From: Thiorhodococcus sp.
Lineage (GTDB): Bacteria; Pseudomonadota; Gammaproteobacteria; Chromatiales; Chromatiaceae
NCBI GenBank assembly: GCA_029257385.1
Contig: JARIBS010000008.1
Coordinates: 1-64,000 of the forward strand
DNA length: 64,000 bases
Direction of reading: 5' to 3'
Shown here: piece by piece, positions 32,419 to 42,990 of the stretch
Layout: every line of letters starts with the position of its first letter
Position numbering within the stretch: the first letter of the stretch is position 1
Translations under genes and position numbers: made by a program
The notes under the pieces: generated by a model
Told to the model about the DNA's origin: nothing
Databases searched by the model: none
Seen by the model: only the letters and a program-made list of their open reading frames with translations

Positions 32419-33087
32419 TCAGATCTTGCGCACCCGCTGGCCGAGCAGGTTGATCGCCAGCACCACCAGGAAGGAAAACAGCACCATACCGCCCGCCAGC
32501 CAATGGGCCTGGGTCCACTCCAGCGACTCGACATGGTCGTAGATGGCCACCGAGAGCACTTTGGTTTCGCCGGGGATATTGCCGCCGATCATCAGGATGA
32601 CGCCGAACTCCCCAACCGTGTGCGCGAAAGCGAGAATGGCCCCGGTGAGCAGCCCCGGAAAAGCCAGCGGCAGCGCGACGTTGAAAAAACGGGCTAGGGG
32701 CGATGCGCGCAGGGTTGCCGCCACTTCCAGCGGACGGGTGCCGATCGCCTCGAAGGCGTTGTAGGCCGGCTGCACCAGAAAGGGCAGCGAGTAGATGACC
32801 GAGCCGACCACCAATCCGGCAAAGGTAAAGGGCAGGGTGCCCAGCCCGATTGCCTGGGTAAACTGCCCGACCGGACCCGCCGGACCGAGCAGAAGCAGCA
32901 GATAGAAGCCCAGCACCGTCGGTGGCAGCACCAAAGGCAGTGCGACCAGGGTCGCGACAACCTGCTTCATGCGCGAGCGCGTCTGCGACAACCACCAAGC
33001 GATCGGCGTACCGACCACCAGCAGCACCGCGGTGGTGACGGTGGCAAGCTTGAGCGTCAGCCACACGGGTTCAAGATCGAGGGTCAA
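32419..33087 (-). CDS. modB: Molybdate ABC transporter permease
   Basis: [24 protein letters not shown]...[38 protein letters not shown]. Confidence 0.97.
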   Translation of the reverse strand: MTLDLEPVWLTLKLATVTTAVLLVVGTPIAWWLSQTRSRMKQVVATLVALPLVLPPTVLGFYLLLLLGPAGPVGQFTQAIGLGTLPFTFAGLVVGSVIYSLPFLVQPAYNAFEAIGTRPLEVAATLRASPLARFFNVALPLAFPGLLTGAILAFAHTVGEFGVILMIGGNIPGETKVLSVAIYDHVESLEWTQAHWLAGGMVLFSFLVVLAINLLGQRVRKI

Positions 33088-33147
33088 CGCAAGAGTTTCC
33101 GGTGATCAGCGGCAATCTGGCCAGAATGAGAGGCAGGCGCGATTGCG

Positions 33148-33933
33148 TCATCCCGCCCCGATTGATAGAGGCGACTCTACCCCGTAGCCGTATTTTTCGA
33201 TGACGGCCCTGGCCTCGTCGCCCTTTAGATACTCCATCAGGTCGCTGGCGGCGGGGTTGGCGCTGCCTTTTTCGAGCAGTACCGCGTCCTGGCGAATCGG
33301 GCTGTAGAGATTCTGATCGATGTCCCAGCGCGATCCGCTCGGATCCAGGACGATCTGTGCCTTGGCGACGAAGCCCAGTTCGGCGTTGCGGGTGGCGACG
33401 AACTGATAGGTCTGGGCGATGTTGTCGCCCCGGACTAGCTTGGGTTCGAGCATCTCGTAGAGCATGAGCGCCTTCATCACTTCGACGGCCGCCGTTCCAT
33501 AGGGGGCGGTTTTAGGATTAGCGATTGCGAGTTTCCGGAAGTCGTCCCCGCTGAGCACCTTGGCGCCGTCACTGATCAACTCCGGGTTCGCGCTCCAGAG
33601 CACCAGTTTTCCGACTGCATAGGTGAACGCGCCGCTGGCCTTTCCCGCATCGACTAAGAGCTTGGGCCGCTCCTGATCGGCCGCGAGGAGCACCTCGAAG
33701 GGCGCGCCGTTCTCGATCTGGGTATAGAGTTTGCCGGTGGAGCCATAGCTGATCTGAGTGGTGTGGCCGGTTGCTTGCTCGAAAGCGGTGGCGATTTCTT
33801 TCATCGCGGCGGTGAAGTTGGCCGCCACGGCGACTTTGACTTCACTGGCCGAGACGACCGCGCTGGCGCTGGCCAAGATGAGTGCGGCGATGCCGACGCC
33901 AATCGCTTTTTTGCTGACATCGAGTACTTTCAT
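33148..33933 (-). CDS. modA: Molybdate ABC transporter substrate-binding protein
   Basis: VKVAVAANFTAAMKEIATAFEQATGHTTQISYGSTGKLYTQIENGAPFEVLLAADQERP. Confidence 0.97.
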   Translation of the reverse strand: MKVLDVSKKAIGVGIAALILASASAVVSASEVKVAVAANFTAAMKEIATAFEQATGHTTQISYGSTGKLYTQIENGAPFEVLLAADQERPKLLVDAGKASGAFTYAVGKLVLWSANPELISDGAKVLSGDDFRKLAIANPKTAPYGTAAVEVMKALMLYEMLEPKLVRGDNIAQTYQFVATRNAELGFVAKAQIVLDPSGSRWDIDQNLYSPIRQDAVLLEKGSANPAASDLMEYLKGDEARAVIEKYGYGVESPLSIGAG

Positions 33934-34217
33934 CCAATCTCTCCTGATTGAGTCGTTTGGGTTGCGTGATATCGGTGGGGAAAACGCGGCCGCTTCTTGC
34001 TGCTTGAGAAACCGCCGATGCTCCTACTCGGCGGCCATTGTAGATGGCGATCCCCGTCCCGCCGCTGAAATAAGCGGTTGCGCCGACAGAGTGTTCATCG
34101 CATCGGCTGCGTCCCAGACATACTTGTAGGACATGCGCCTGGTTGGAGACCCTGCGTGGCCTGCTTGTCACTTGGACGGGATGTTCAGAATGATACGATA
34201 AAGTTGAATCCACACGG

Positions 34218-35507
34218 TTGAGCGTGTGTGAGCGTAAGATGGCACTCCTTACCCAGCACGCCCCCCTTAAAACCGCCGCATTTGCTACACCGACCGAGTA
34301 CATGACCGACTCAACGAACCGCCGCACCGTCTTTCCAGTGCTGGGCGCTATCAGCTTTTCGCATTTCCTCAACGATACGATGCAGTCGCTGATGATTGCC
34401 GTCTATCCGCTGTTCAAGGCCGAATTCGATCTCAGTTTTGCCCAGATCGGACTGATTACATTGGCCTTTCAGTTGACCGCCTCGCTCCTGCAACCCCTGG
34501 TGGGCATTTATACCGACCGCCATCCCAAACCCTTTTCACTCGCCGCAGGTATGGGCTGTACCCTGCTCGGGTTGCTCGCCCTGTCGCTTGCGACAAGCTT
34601 TCCCATGCTGTTGGTGGCCGCCGCGATGGTCGGGACTGGCTCGGCGGTGTTTCATCCCGAAGCCTCGCGGGTCGCACGCATCGCCTCTGGCGGTCGGCAT
34701 GGTCTGGCGCAGTCGATTTTTCAGGTCGGCGGCAACGTCGGTGCCGCCGTCGGTCCGCTGCTTGCTGCATGGATCATTTTGCCTAACGGTCAGCGTAGCA
34801 TCGCCTTGTTCTCACTCATCGCGCTCCTGGCCATGGTCGTGCTCACTGGGGTTGGCGTTTGGTACCGCAACCAGCAGCGCCTGGTCAAGCCGGGTGCGAG
34901 TCCAGTCGTTCCAAGACTCCCCAAAGGTCAGGTCAGGACTACGCTGGTGGTACTGCTGGCCCTGATGTTTTCGAAGTTTTTCTATCTCGCCAGCCTCAGC
35001 AGTTATTTGATCTTCTATCTGGTGGAGCGCTATGCCATCGCAGTCCAGGAGGCGCAGATTCATCTGTTTTACTTTCTCTTTGCCGTGGCGTTGGGCACCC
35101 TGCTCGGTGGTCCCATCGGCGATCGTATCGGTCGGCGGCAGGTGATCTGGGCCTCTATTCTGGGCGTTGCGCCCTTCACGCTGGCGTTGCCCTATGTCGG
35201 CCTGGATCTGTCGGCTGGCTTAACGCTGATCATCGGATTCATGCTCGCCTCGGCCTTTCCGGCAATCGTCGTCTATGCCCAAGAGTTGATTCCTGGCCGC
35301 GTGGGCATGGTCTCGGGGCTGTTTTTCGGATTGGCCTTCGGGCTGGGCGGCATTGGCGCCGCAGTGCTCGGACAGGTGGCGGATCTGTGGGGAATCGAAG
35401 CAGTCTATCGTCTCTGCTCTTTCTTGCCGCTGATCGGTTTGCTGGCGGTCTTTTTGCCCGATCTACGAGGGCAGGATGCCGTCAAGGTTGCGCCGGCACG
35501 CGTGTAA
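34218..35507 (+). CDS. MFS transporter, fosmidomycin-resistance (Fsr)-like
   Basis: FSHFLNDTMQSLMIAVYPLFKAEFDLSFAQIGLITLAFQLTASLLQPLVGIYTDRHPKPFSLAAGMG. Confidence 0.88.
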   Translation: MSVCERKMALLTQHAPLKTAAFATPTEYMTDSTNRRTVFPVLGAISFSHFLNDTMQSLMIAVYPLFKAEFDLSFAQIGLITLAFQLTASLLQPLVGIYTDRHPKPFSLAAGMGCTLLGLLALSLATSFPMLLVAAAMVGTGSAVFHPEASRVARIASGGRHGLAQSIFQVGGNVGAAVGPLLAAWIILPNGQRSIALFSLIALLAMVVLTGVGVWYRNQQRLVKPGASPVVPRLPKGQVRTTLVVLLALMFSKFFYLASLSSYLIFYLVERYAIAVQEAQIHLFYFLFAVALGTLLGGPIGDRIGRRQVIWASILGVAPFTLALPYVGLDLSAGLTLIIGFMLASAFPAIVVYAQELIPGRVGMVSGLFFGLAFGLGGIGAAVLGQVADLWGIEAVYRLCSFLPLIGLLAVFLPDLRGQDAVKVAPARV

Positions 35508-35875
35508 GAGAACCGCCATGTCTGGACGGGTTTTGGCTCTTTTGTCCATGTTATGACCAGATTTAGATGACGATTTTTTCATGCTCGGTAAGATGGGCAT
35601 GATCCGAAAAGCATGATCCATCAGCGTAATTTATACGCTTTGCCGTTGAAATATAATAAAAAATTCTGATCATCATCTAAGTCTATTGCTCTGATCGAAA
35701 CATACGATCTGTCTTAAGTCAGAATGTACCTTGAACAAGTTTGGGTGTTCGCCTAGAGTTAACGAAACTTATGGCCGAGACGGTAGTTCAAATGACGCGT
35801 CATAAGCACTGACATATATCCCACCTAAATGCTAGGATGTAGCCCAAACTCTACTCAAATTGAGGTATTTGGATC

Positions 35876-36715
35876 ATGGCCAAGAACTTCAGCATCATGC
35901 CGACGGGTACGATCGAGGCTTATATCAGCAGTGCCTATCAGATTCCCGTACTCACCCCGGAAGAGGAAAAGTCTCTCGCCGTGCAGCTTCGCGACCACGG
36001 CGATCAAGACGCGGCACGGCGTCTAGTGACTTCGCACCTGCGTTTTGTGATCCGCATTGCCCGCGGCTATCTGGGCTACGGGTTGCCGCTGCCAGACTTA
36101 ATTCAGGAAGGCACGGTCGGTCTGATGAAGGCCGTTCGCCGCTTCGAACCCGACATGGGTGTACGGCTGGTATCGTTTGCCGTGCACTGGATTCGCGCCG
36201 AAATCCACGAGTACATTTTGCGCAATTGGCGCATCGTGAAGGTCGCCACGACCAAAGCGCAGCGCAAGCTGTTTTTCAATCTGCGCAGCTCCAAGAAGCG
36301 CCTCGGCTGGTTCACCAGGCAAGAAGTGGAAGACGTGGCCAACGACTTGGGCGTCAAGCCCGAGACCGTCCTGCAGATGGAATCGCGCCTGGCGAATCAG
36401 GATCTTTCATTCGACGGCCTTGAGGATGACGACGACGATGCGCCAAGCGCGCCGGCGACCTATCTCCCAGATATCAGCATGGAACCGGCGCGCGCTATCG
36501 AGCGCGAGGATACCGATCGAAAGCAGCGCGAAAGGCTCTATGCGGCGCTGCAGGGTTTGGACGACAGGAGTAAGACAATCCTGCGCGAGCGTTGGTTGAC
36601 CGAGAAGAAGCAGACGTTGCACGAACTGGCAGGACAATTTGGCGTCTCTGCCGAGCGCATCCGTCAAATCGAGAAAAATGCAATGAGGAAAATGCGCCTT
36701 CAACTGGATGTCTAG
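35876..36715 (+). CDS. rpoH: RNA polymerase heat-shock sigma factor (sigma32)
   Basis: LVTSHLRFVIRIARGYLGYGLPLPDLIQEGTVGLMKAVRRFEP, RpoH box TTKAQRKLFFNLRSSKKRL, region 4.2 VSAERIRQIEKNAMRKMR. Confidence 0.96.
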   Translation: MAKNFSIMPTGTIEAYISSAYQIPVLTPEEEKSLAVQLRDHGDQDAARRLVTSHLRFVIRIARGYLGYGLPLPDLIQEGTVGLMKAVRRFEPDMGVRLVSFAVHWIRAEIHEYILRNWRIVKVATTKAQRKLFFNLRSSKKRLGWFTRQEVEDVANDLGVKPETVLQMESRLANQDLSFDGLEDDDDDAPSAPATYLPDISMEPARAIEREDTDRKQRERLYAALQGLDDRSKTILRERWLTEKKQTLHELAGQFGVSAERIRQIEKNAMRKMRLQLDV

Positions 36716-36747
36716 CGCACCTCGGCCTACGTTGCCACACTTGCATC

Positions 36748-36775
36748 AGGCCTTCCTACGGGAAGGCCTTTTTTG
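36748..36775 (+). terminator. Rho-independent terminator of rpoH
   Basis: aggccttcctacgggaaggcctttttt. Confidence 0.9.
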
Positions 36776-36793
36776 TGCAACCAGCTTTCTTGC

Positions 36794-37678
36794 CTATACA
36801 CGCACGCCGAGCCGCTGACCGAGCTGAACCGTCTGTCCGGGCGCGAGTTCTGGCGTCCAGTGAATGCGCCCTGGCGGGAAAAGCACGATCACGGTGGAAC
36901 CGAGGTTGAAACGGCCCATCTCTTCGCCGCCTTCGAGGTGGATGCGCTGGGCGTCGTCGGAGTAGTTCCAGCGCTGGATATCTGGCGCTGAATGGGGCGG
37001 GGTGATCTCGCCGGACCAAACGGTTTCGATGCCGCCGACGAAAATGGCGCCCACCAGCACCAGCGCCATGTCGCCAGCCTGGGTGTCGAAACGGCAGACG
37101 ACCCGCTCATTGCGCGCGAACAAGCCGGGCACCAGCCGGGCGGTGGTCGCGTTGACGCTGAACAGACGCCCCGGAATGTGGGTCATCTGGGTGAGATCAC
37201 CCGTCAGCGGCATGTGGATACGGTGGTAGTCGCTTGGGGAGAGATAGATGGTCGCGAACTGACCGCCGTCGAAGGGGTGCGGCGCGTCGCGTTCGAGTCC
37301 GAGCAGCGTGCGCACATCGAAATGACGCCCCTTGGCCTGGATCAGCTTGCCGTCGCTGATGACGCCGATCTGGCTGATCGCGCCGTCGACCGGGCAGAAG
37401 ATCGCCTGAGAGGTGGCGTCCAGGGGGCGCGCGTCTGGTCTCAGCGCGCGGGTGAAGAAGGCGTTGAAGTGCGCATAAGTGGCCAGATCCGGCTCTAGCG
37501 CCAGAGACATGTCGATGCGATAGATCCGTGCGAAGGATCGAATCAGAAGCGTCTTGAGTGGACGCCAGCGCACCCGTGCCAGCCGATACATTTGCTCGGA
37601 GAGCCAGCGTTGCGGGATGAGATGCTGGAGCGTGACGAACAGACGCTCGCTCAGACGTGGTTTGGTCGAATCTGTCAT
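36794..37678 (-). CDS. psd: Phosphatidylserine decarboxylase
   Basis: YLSPSDYHRIHMPLTG, VGAIFVGGIETVWSGEI, LGST self-cleavage site (FNLGSTVIVLF). Confidence 0.97.
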   Translation of the reverse strand: MTDSTKPRLSERLFVTLQHLIPQRWLSEQMYRLARVRWRPLKTLLIRSFARIYRIDMSLALEPDLATYAHFNAFFTRALRPDARPLDATSQAIFCPVDGAISQIGVISDGKLIQAKGRHFDVRTLLGLERDAPHPFDGGQFATIYLSPSDYHRIHMPLTGDLTQMTHIPGRLFSVNATTARLVPGLFARNERVVCRFDTQAGDMALVLVGAIFVGGIETVWSGEITPPHSAPDIQRWNYSDDAQRIHLEGGEEMGRFNLGSTVIVLFPPGRIHWTPELAPGQTVQLGQRLGVRV

Positions 37679-38295
37679 AACGACGACTCCGGAAGCAGGG
37701 CGGATGCGTTGGTGAAGAGGGTTTTCAGATCCTCGGCCACGGCGCTACCGGCTTCGGTTGGGGGGAATAGCGCGATCAGATGCGCGCCTGGAGCGAACAT
37801 GAAGAGCGTCGGTTGCGCGCCATCGGCGCCACCCAGCGTCTCGCGCACACGCGCGATATCGGCATCCTCTCCAGCGAGGATGTGGAGTGCCGGCGACAGA
37901 CGGGCAAAATCGCGTGATCGCGCGGGCGTCTCCACCGTCGTGACGAGGACGAGTTTCAGGGACTTTCTGAGCGTCGGCTGATCTGCGACGCGGTTGTAGA
38001 CATCGATGAGTCGCGCGACGACGCGTTGACCAGAGGCATCGGAGAGCGCGCCGAAGGCCATCAGGGTCCAGCCATCGGCGAGCCTGTCCTGATCAAACAC
38101 CTGGCCGAAGGGATCGCGCAGCTCGAAGCGAGGGACAGCGCCGGGCGGGCGAATCAGCACGCCGTCGATAAGGGGTGGTTGCGAGCCGGCGCGCTGTTGC
38201 TGGTTACCCCATTGGTAGCTGAATACGAAAAGCGCCATCGCCCCAAGTGCGAATAGTAGCCGCAGCCAAAGTGTGTGCCGATTGTGGAGCAGCAT
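37675..38295 (-). CDS. SCO1/SenC-like membrane-anchored protein without the CxxxC motif
   Basis: TM anchor; FELRDPFGQVFDQDRLADGWTLMAFGALSDASGQRVVARLIDVYNRV resembles SCO fold order; stop overlaps psd start. Confidence 0.55.
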   Translation of the reverse strand: MLLHNRHTLWLRLLFALGAMALFVFSYQWGNQQQRAGSQPPLIDGVLIRPPGAVPRFELRDPFGQVFDQDRLADGWTLMAFGALSDASGQRVVARLIDVYNRVADQPTLRKSLKLVLVTTVETPARSRDFARLSPALHILAGEDADIARVRETLGGADGAQPTLFMFAPGAHLIALFPPTEAGSAVAEDLKTLFTNASALLPESSL

Positions 38296-38429
38296 CCTGC
38301 AGTCCTGCTAGTGGGCGTCGAAGCGTTGATTGAGCACGGCGCTGGTGGACATCGACCGATCCAGTCCCCATCAAGACACGGGAAGGTCAGCCAAGCAGTA
38401 TAAGTGTCAATTACGAGTGGCTCAAGACA

Positions 38430-38870
38430 GTGCGAAATCCAGTGGGCCGAGTCAATACCGAGGGCAACATGAGCGAAAAAACCGATAAATCAGATGCGCA
38501 ATGGCGCGCCGAGCTAACCCCGGAGCAATACCGAGTGTGCCGGCACAAGGGCACGGAACCGGCCTTTACCGGGCAGTACTTCGACTTAAAGGCGCCTGGT
38601 CTTTATCGCTGCAGTTGCTGTGGCGAGCCGTTGTTCGGTTCTGAGGAAAAATTCGACTCCGGCACGGGTTGGCCGAGTTTCTGGAAACCGACCGATCCGG
38701 GGGCAGTCGCCACCGAGGAAGATACCACGCACGGTATGCGCCGCACCGAGGTGCACTGCAATCGCTGTGGCGCGCATCTGGGACACGTCTTTCCCGACGG
38801 ACCCCAGCCAACCGGTCTGCGCTACTGCATCAACTCAGTGTCGCTCGAATTCGAGCCGGAAGCGCGCTGA
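38430..38870 (+). CDS. msrB: Peptide-methionine (R)-S-oxide reductase
   Basis: [22 protein letters not shown]...[13 protein letters not shown]...[37 protein letters not shown]; likely start 38469. Confidence 0.97.
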   Translation: MRNPVGRVNTEGNMSEKTDKSDAQWRAELTPEQYRVCRHKGTEPAFTGQYFDLKAPGLYRCSCCGEPLFGSEEKFDSGTGWPSFWKPTDPGAVATEEDTTHGMRRTEVHCNRCGAHLGHVFPDGPQPTGLRYCINSVSLEFEPEAR

Positions 38871-38898
38871 GACCCTGTCGGCGAGCGCCCGCAATCAA

Positions 38899-39573
38899 TC
38901 ATTGCGATGCGGGGGCCGAATCCTCCTGTTGGTGGTCGTGCGCGTCCATGTCGCTTGGAATGCGGATGCGCGTGTCATCGATCGTATCCTCGTCCGCACT
39001 GTTCGTTTGCGGTGTGCTTGGGCCGGTCCCTAAGAGGCCGATCGCGGCAGTTTTGCCCGGTACGTCAAAGCGCATCTCGGGCCAGATGGCCAGCCCTTTG
39101 GCCGCTGAGACGGTGCCGCCGGATTCTTGGTCGATAGCGGTCCCGCTCAGCGCGGTCCTCACGATCATCGGACTCTCGCCGGTGATGCCGGTGAGTTTGC
39201 CAGTGCCGCCGGTGAGGGTGAACTTACCCTTGCAGGCGCCGGGTTCTCCGTTGCAGTCGAACTCGGCATAGACGTAGTCTCCCGTGCGGCTTTCGAGCGT
39301 ACAGTAGCCATGCCCTTGTAGCTGATTGCTCAGCACATGGATGATCTGGGTGGACGGACAGGTGAACAGCGCCGTATCGAACAATCCATCGCCATGCTCG
39401 ATGTACATGATTCCCTCGAAGGTGCCGATGAACTGGAGTTTGTCCACGGCGACTTGGAACAACTGTCCATTGGCCTCCCACGGCGCCAGAATTTTCGCCG
39501 TGCCTTCTTCGGCATTGAGCGGTGAGACGAGCACGATTAAAGCAAAAGACACAAACGCTGCTTGCCGATGCAT
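38899..39573 (-). CDS. Secreted hypothetical protein
   Basis: Signal peptide MHRQAAFVSFALIVLVSPLNA; no domain recognised. Confidence 0.6.
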   Translation of the reverse strand: MHRQAAFVSFALIVLVSPLNAEEGTAKILAPWEANGQLFQVAVDKLQFIGTFEGIMYIEHGDGLFDTALFTCPSTQIIHVLSNQLQGHGYCTLESRTGDYVYAEFDCNGEPGACKGKFTLTGGTGKLTGITGESPMIVRTALSGTAIDQESGGTVSAAKGLAIWPEMRFDVPGKTAAIGLLGTGPSTPQTNSADEDTIDDTRIRIPSDMDAHDHQQEDSAPASQ

Positions 39574-39836
39574 AGCGACCCCAGTTTGTTTTTGATTTGC
39601 AAACGATTCTAGGCCAGCCGCCGATACGGCGTCGAGGCGTGTTCATGGCGCTGCGACGTGCTCATCGACTAACTGGAATGTATGGCGCGTGGAACACGCC
39701 CTCTAGCGGATTTTTTCTGAAGCACTCGTGAGTGTGTCTGTCCCGGCCATCACCATATGTGTTCAGGCTATCGATTTGGGGGCCTCGCTTCGGATATCGT
39801 GCGTGAGACCTTTAATCCCCCAAGCGAGGAGCACCT

Positions 39837-40331
39837 GTGGCCATCATCGAAGAACACCCAGACTTGACACCGATGGTATTGGGCTGGCGCGAATGGCTCG
39901 CGCTGCCGGATCTCGGACTGACGCTGATCAAGGCCAAGGTCGATACCGGAGCGCGCACCTCAACCCTGCATGCTTTCTATGTCGATACTTTCCATCGTGG
40001 CGGACAGTTGTATGCGCGCTTTGGCGTGCATCCACTCCAGCGCCGTGCCGATGTCGTGATTCATGGCGAAGCGCCCGTGATCGATCAGCGCAACGTCAGC
40101 GATTCAGGCGGGCATCGCGAGCAGCGCTATATCATCGAGACCCGCTTGCTGCTCGGCGGGCGCGAGTGGCCAATCGAACTCACCCTGACCAACCGCGAAA
40201 GCATGTTGTTTCGCATGTTGCTGGGGCGCACCGCCATTGCCGGCAATGCCTTGGTCGATCCGGCGCGCTCCTTCGTCAACGGGCGGCGCAAGCGCCCCTG
40301 GGAAGCCTATGGCGCCGATGCGTTGCGTTGA
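39837..40331 (+). CDS. RimK-associated ATP-dependent zinc protease-like protein (retropepsin-like)
   Basis: LGWREWLALPDLGLTLIKAKVDTGARTSTLHAF...NRESMLFRMLLGRTAIAGNALVDPARSFV. Confidence 0.88.
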   Translation: MAIIEEHPDLTPMVLGWREWLALPDLGLTLIKAKVDTGARTSTLHAFYVDTFHRGGQLYARFGVHPLQRRADVVIHGEAPVIDQRNVSDSGGHREQRYIIETRLLLGGREWPIELTLTNRESMLFRMLLGRTAIAGNALVDPARSFVNGRRKRPWEAYGADALR

Positions 40332-40358
40332 GGCTCTGTCGGTGATTGCGTCTGCGGC

Positions 40359-41708
40359 TCAGGATGCAACGGACGCTTTCGGAAAATACTTATCGATCAG
40401 CGACTGTCTCATCAGCAGGTTCTCCGGCTCGAAGCATTCGGCCAGAGTTTGCCAGCATAGATCCAGTGCCTGCTCCAGGGGCAGGCTCACCTCAATGTCC
40501 ATGAAGCGCGTGCGAAACAGTCGGCCGAACTTGAGCAGCTGTGCGTCGAAATCGCTCAGCTCAAAGGCCATCGCCTGCTTCTGCTCGGCCTCCTTGGCGT
40601 CGGAATAGAAGCGGATCATGGTGTTCATGATCTGGCCGTGGTCCTCGCGAGTGGCCTTGCCGATGACATGCTGCTTTAGACGCGACAGCGAGCCGAAAGG
40701 ATCGATCTCGCCATCGCGCAGATAGAGTTGGCCTTCGGTGATATAGCCGGTGTTGTCCGGGACCGGATGCGTCACGTCGCCACCGGGCATGGTGGTGACC
40801 GTCAGGATGGTCAGCGAGCCGCCATCTTGGTAATCGGCGGCCTTTTCGTAGCGGCGCGCCAGTTGGGAGTAAAGATCGCCCATATAGCCGCGATTGGACG
40901 GGACCGCCTCCATGGCGATGCCGACTTCCTTCATGGCGTCAGCGTAGGCGGTCATGTCGGTGAGCAGTACCAGCACCCGCTTGCCTTCCTCGACGGCGAA
41001 TTTTTCCGCCACCGCCAGGGCCATGTCCGGCACCAGCAGACGCTCGACGACCGGATCGGAAGCCAGGTTGACGAACATTACGGTGCGCGCAAAGACCCCA
41101 GCGTCTTCGAAGCGACGCAGAAAAAAATGATAATCGTCGAAAATCAGCCCAAGCCCGCCGAAGACGACGATATCGGCGTCGGCCTGGATGCCGATACGCG
41201 CCAAAAGCTGATTATAGGGTTCTCCGGCGACTGAGAAGATCGGGATTTTCTGGCTCTCTACCAGCGAGTTGAAGACATCGATCATCGGCACGTCGGTGCG
41301 AATCATCTTGGATGCGAGTAGACGCCGCGCCGGATTCACCGAGGGACCGCCGATCGCCAGCTTGGGATCTTGAGACAGGCTCGGTCCCGTATCGAACGGC
41401 TCGCCATCGCCGCGAAACACCCGCCCGAGGACGTTTGCCGAGTAGGTCACGCGCATGGGATGGCCGAGAAAGCGCACCGATGCTTGGGTCGACAGCCCCT
41501 TGGTGCCGGCGAAGACCTGAAGCGACACGAGATCGCGATCCAGACGGATCGCGCGTGCCAGAGAAGTGAATCCGCTCGGATCCTCGACCAGCGCCAGATC
41601 GTCGAAGGCGACATGAGGGCGATCACCGGTCGTTTCCGGAACACGCACTTTTAGAATGTCACCAACGATTTCAAGAACTTTTGAGTAACGGGCGAGAGAC
41701 TGTGCCAC
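40359..41708 (-). CDS. V/A-type ATP synthase subunit B
   Basis: KIPIFSVAGEPYNQLLARIGIQAD, VLLTDMTAYADAMKEVGIAMEAVPSNRGYMGDLYSQLARRYEKA, TMPGGDVTHPVPDNTGYITEGQLYL. Confidence 0.95.
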   Translation of the reverse strand: MAQSLARYSKVLEIVGDILKVRVPETTGDRPHVAFDDLALVEDPSGFTSLARAIRLDRDLVSLQVFAGTKGLSTQASVRFLGHPMRVTYSANVLGRVFRGDGEPFDTGPSLSQDPKLAIGGPSVNPARRLLASKMIRTDVPMIDVFNSLVESQKIPIFSVAGEPYNQLLARIGIQADADIVVFGGLGLIFDDYHFFLRRFEDAGVFARTVMFVNLASDPVVERLLVPDMALAVAEKFAVEEGKRVLVLLTDMTAYADAMKEVGIAMEAVPSNRGYMGDLYSQLARRYEKAADYQDGGSLTILTVTTMPGGDVTHPVPDNTGYITEGQLYLRDGEIDPFGSLSRLKQHVIGKATREDHGQIMNTMIRFYSDAKEAEQKQAMAFELSDFDAQLLKFGRLFRTRFMDIEVSLPLEQALDLCWQTLAECFEPENLLMRQSLIDKYFPKASVAS

Positions 41709-41840
41709 CGGGTCGGACCTCCCTGCATTGGTAAATGCTGATTGCCGGCGACCTCGCGCAGCATGTCAAGCACGACACTCGGGTTGCGAGTGACGCGGGA
41801 TATTTGATGCATCTACATGGATTTTTAGGTCACGAGGAAC

Positions 41841-42905
41841 CTAGTTGCGTTTACCACCGATGCCGTGTGCGCGGGCGAAATCGAGCATGCGTTGAATAGG
41901 GATCACCGCACGCTCGCGCACGGCCGGGTCGATGTGGATCTCCTGGTCGCCGCTGTTGAGGACCTGTTCGAGATTCTGCAGAGAGTTCATGGCCATCCAG
42001 GGGCAGCGGGCGCAGCTCTCGCAGGTAGCGCCCTCGCCGGCGGTTGGAGCGGGGAGCAGGGTTTTGTGCGGGGCGAGCTGGTGCATCTTCCAAAAGATGC
42101 CGGCGTCCGTGGCGATGATGAACGCTTGGTTGGGCATCTCAACGACGGCTTTGATCAGCTGAGTCGTGGAGCCGACCAGATCGGCCTGGTCGACGATCGC
42201 GGCAGGCGACTCCGGATGGACTAGCACGGCGGCATCTGGATGGAGTTGGCGCAGTCGCTCCAATGCAAACGACTTGAACTCATCGTGGACCACGCAGGCG
42301 CCGTTCCAGAGCAGCATGTCGGTCCCGGTCATGCGCTGGATATAGCGGCCCAGATGCTTGTCCGGCGCCCAGAGGATCTTCTCGCCCCGCGCGCTCAGAT
42401 GCTCAACGATGGGCAGCGCGATGCTCGAGGTCACGACCCAGTCGGCGCGCGCCTTCACCTCGGCACTGGTGTTGGCATAGACCACCACGCTGTGGTCTGG
42501 GTGAGCGTCACAGAAGGCGCTGAAGGCCTCGACCGGACAGCCCTCGTCGAGAGAGCAGGTGGCGCGCAGATCCGGCATCAGAATCTGTTTTTCTGGATTG
42601 AGGATCTTGGCGGTCTCGCCCATGAAGCGCACGCCGCACACGACCAGCGTTCGGGCATCGCTCTCGGCGCCGAAACGCGCCATGTCCAGTGAATCGGCCA
42701 CATAACCGCCGCTCTCCTCGGCCAGCGCCTGGATATCCCCATCGGTGTAGTAATGAGCGACGAGAACGGCATCGCGGGCTTTGAGCAGGTCGCGGATACG
42801 CGCCTTGAGCGCGGATTTTTGCGCTGCGCCTAAAGTCGGCCAGATGGGATGTGGGGGGACTTCGACAATGGGCGAGGGGAGAGCCTCTAGGGTCGGATTA
42901 GACAT
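41841..42905 (-). CDS. nadA: Quinolinate synthase
   Basis: [50 protein letters not shown]-like segment, [15 protein letters not shown]. Confidence 0.97.
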   Translation of the reverse strand: MSNPTLEALPSPIVEVPPHPIWPTLGAAQKSALKARIRDLLKARDAVLVAHYYTDGDIQALAEESGGYVADSLDMARFGAESDARTLVVCGVRFMGETAKILNPEKQILMPDLRATCSLDEGCPVEAFSAFCDAHPDHSVVVYANTSAEVKARADWVVTSSIALPIVEHLSARGEKILWAPDKHLGRYIQRMTGTDMLLWNGACVVHDEFKSFALERLRQLHPDAAVLVHPESPAAIVDQADLVGSTTQLIKAVVEMPNQAFIIATDAGIFWKMHQLAPHKTLLPAPTAGEGATCESCARCPWMAMNSLQNLEQVLNSGDQEIHIDPAVRERAVIPIQRMLDFARAHGIGGKRN

Positions 42906-42990
42906 CTGGTAGCTCCGGATCGGAATCGGCGGACGCGTATTTTAGCCAGGCGTCCCGTGTTCGGTTCAGTCCGCCTGTTTCGCCAAAAGT

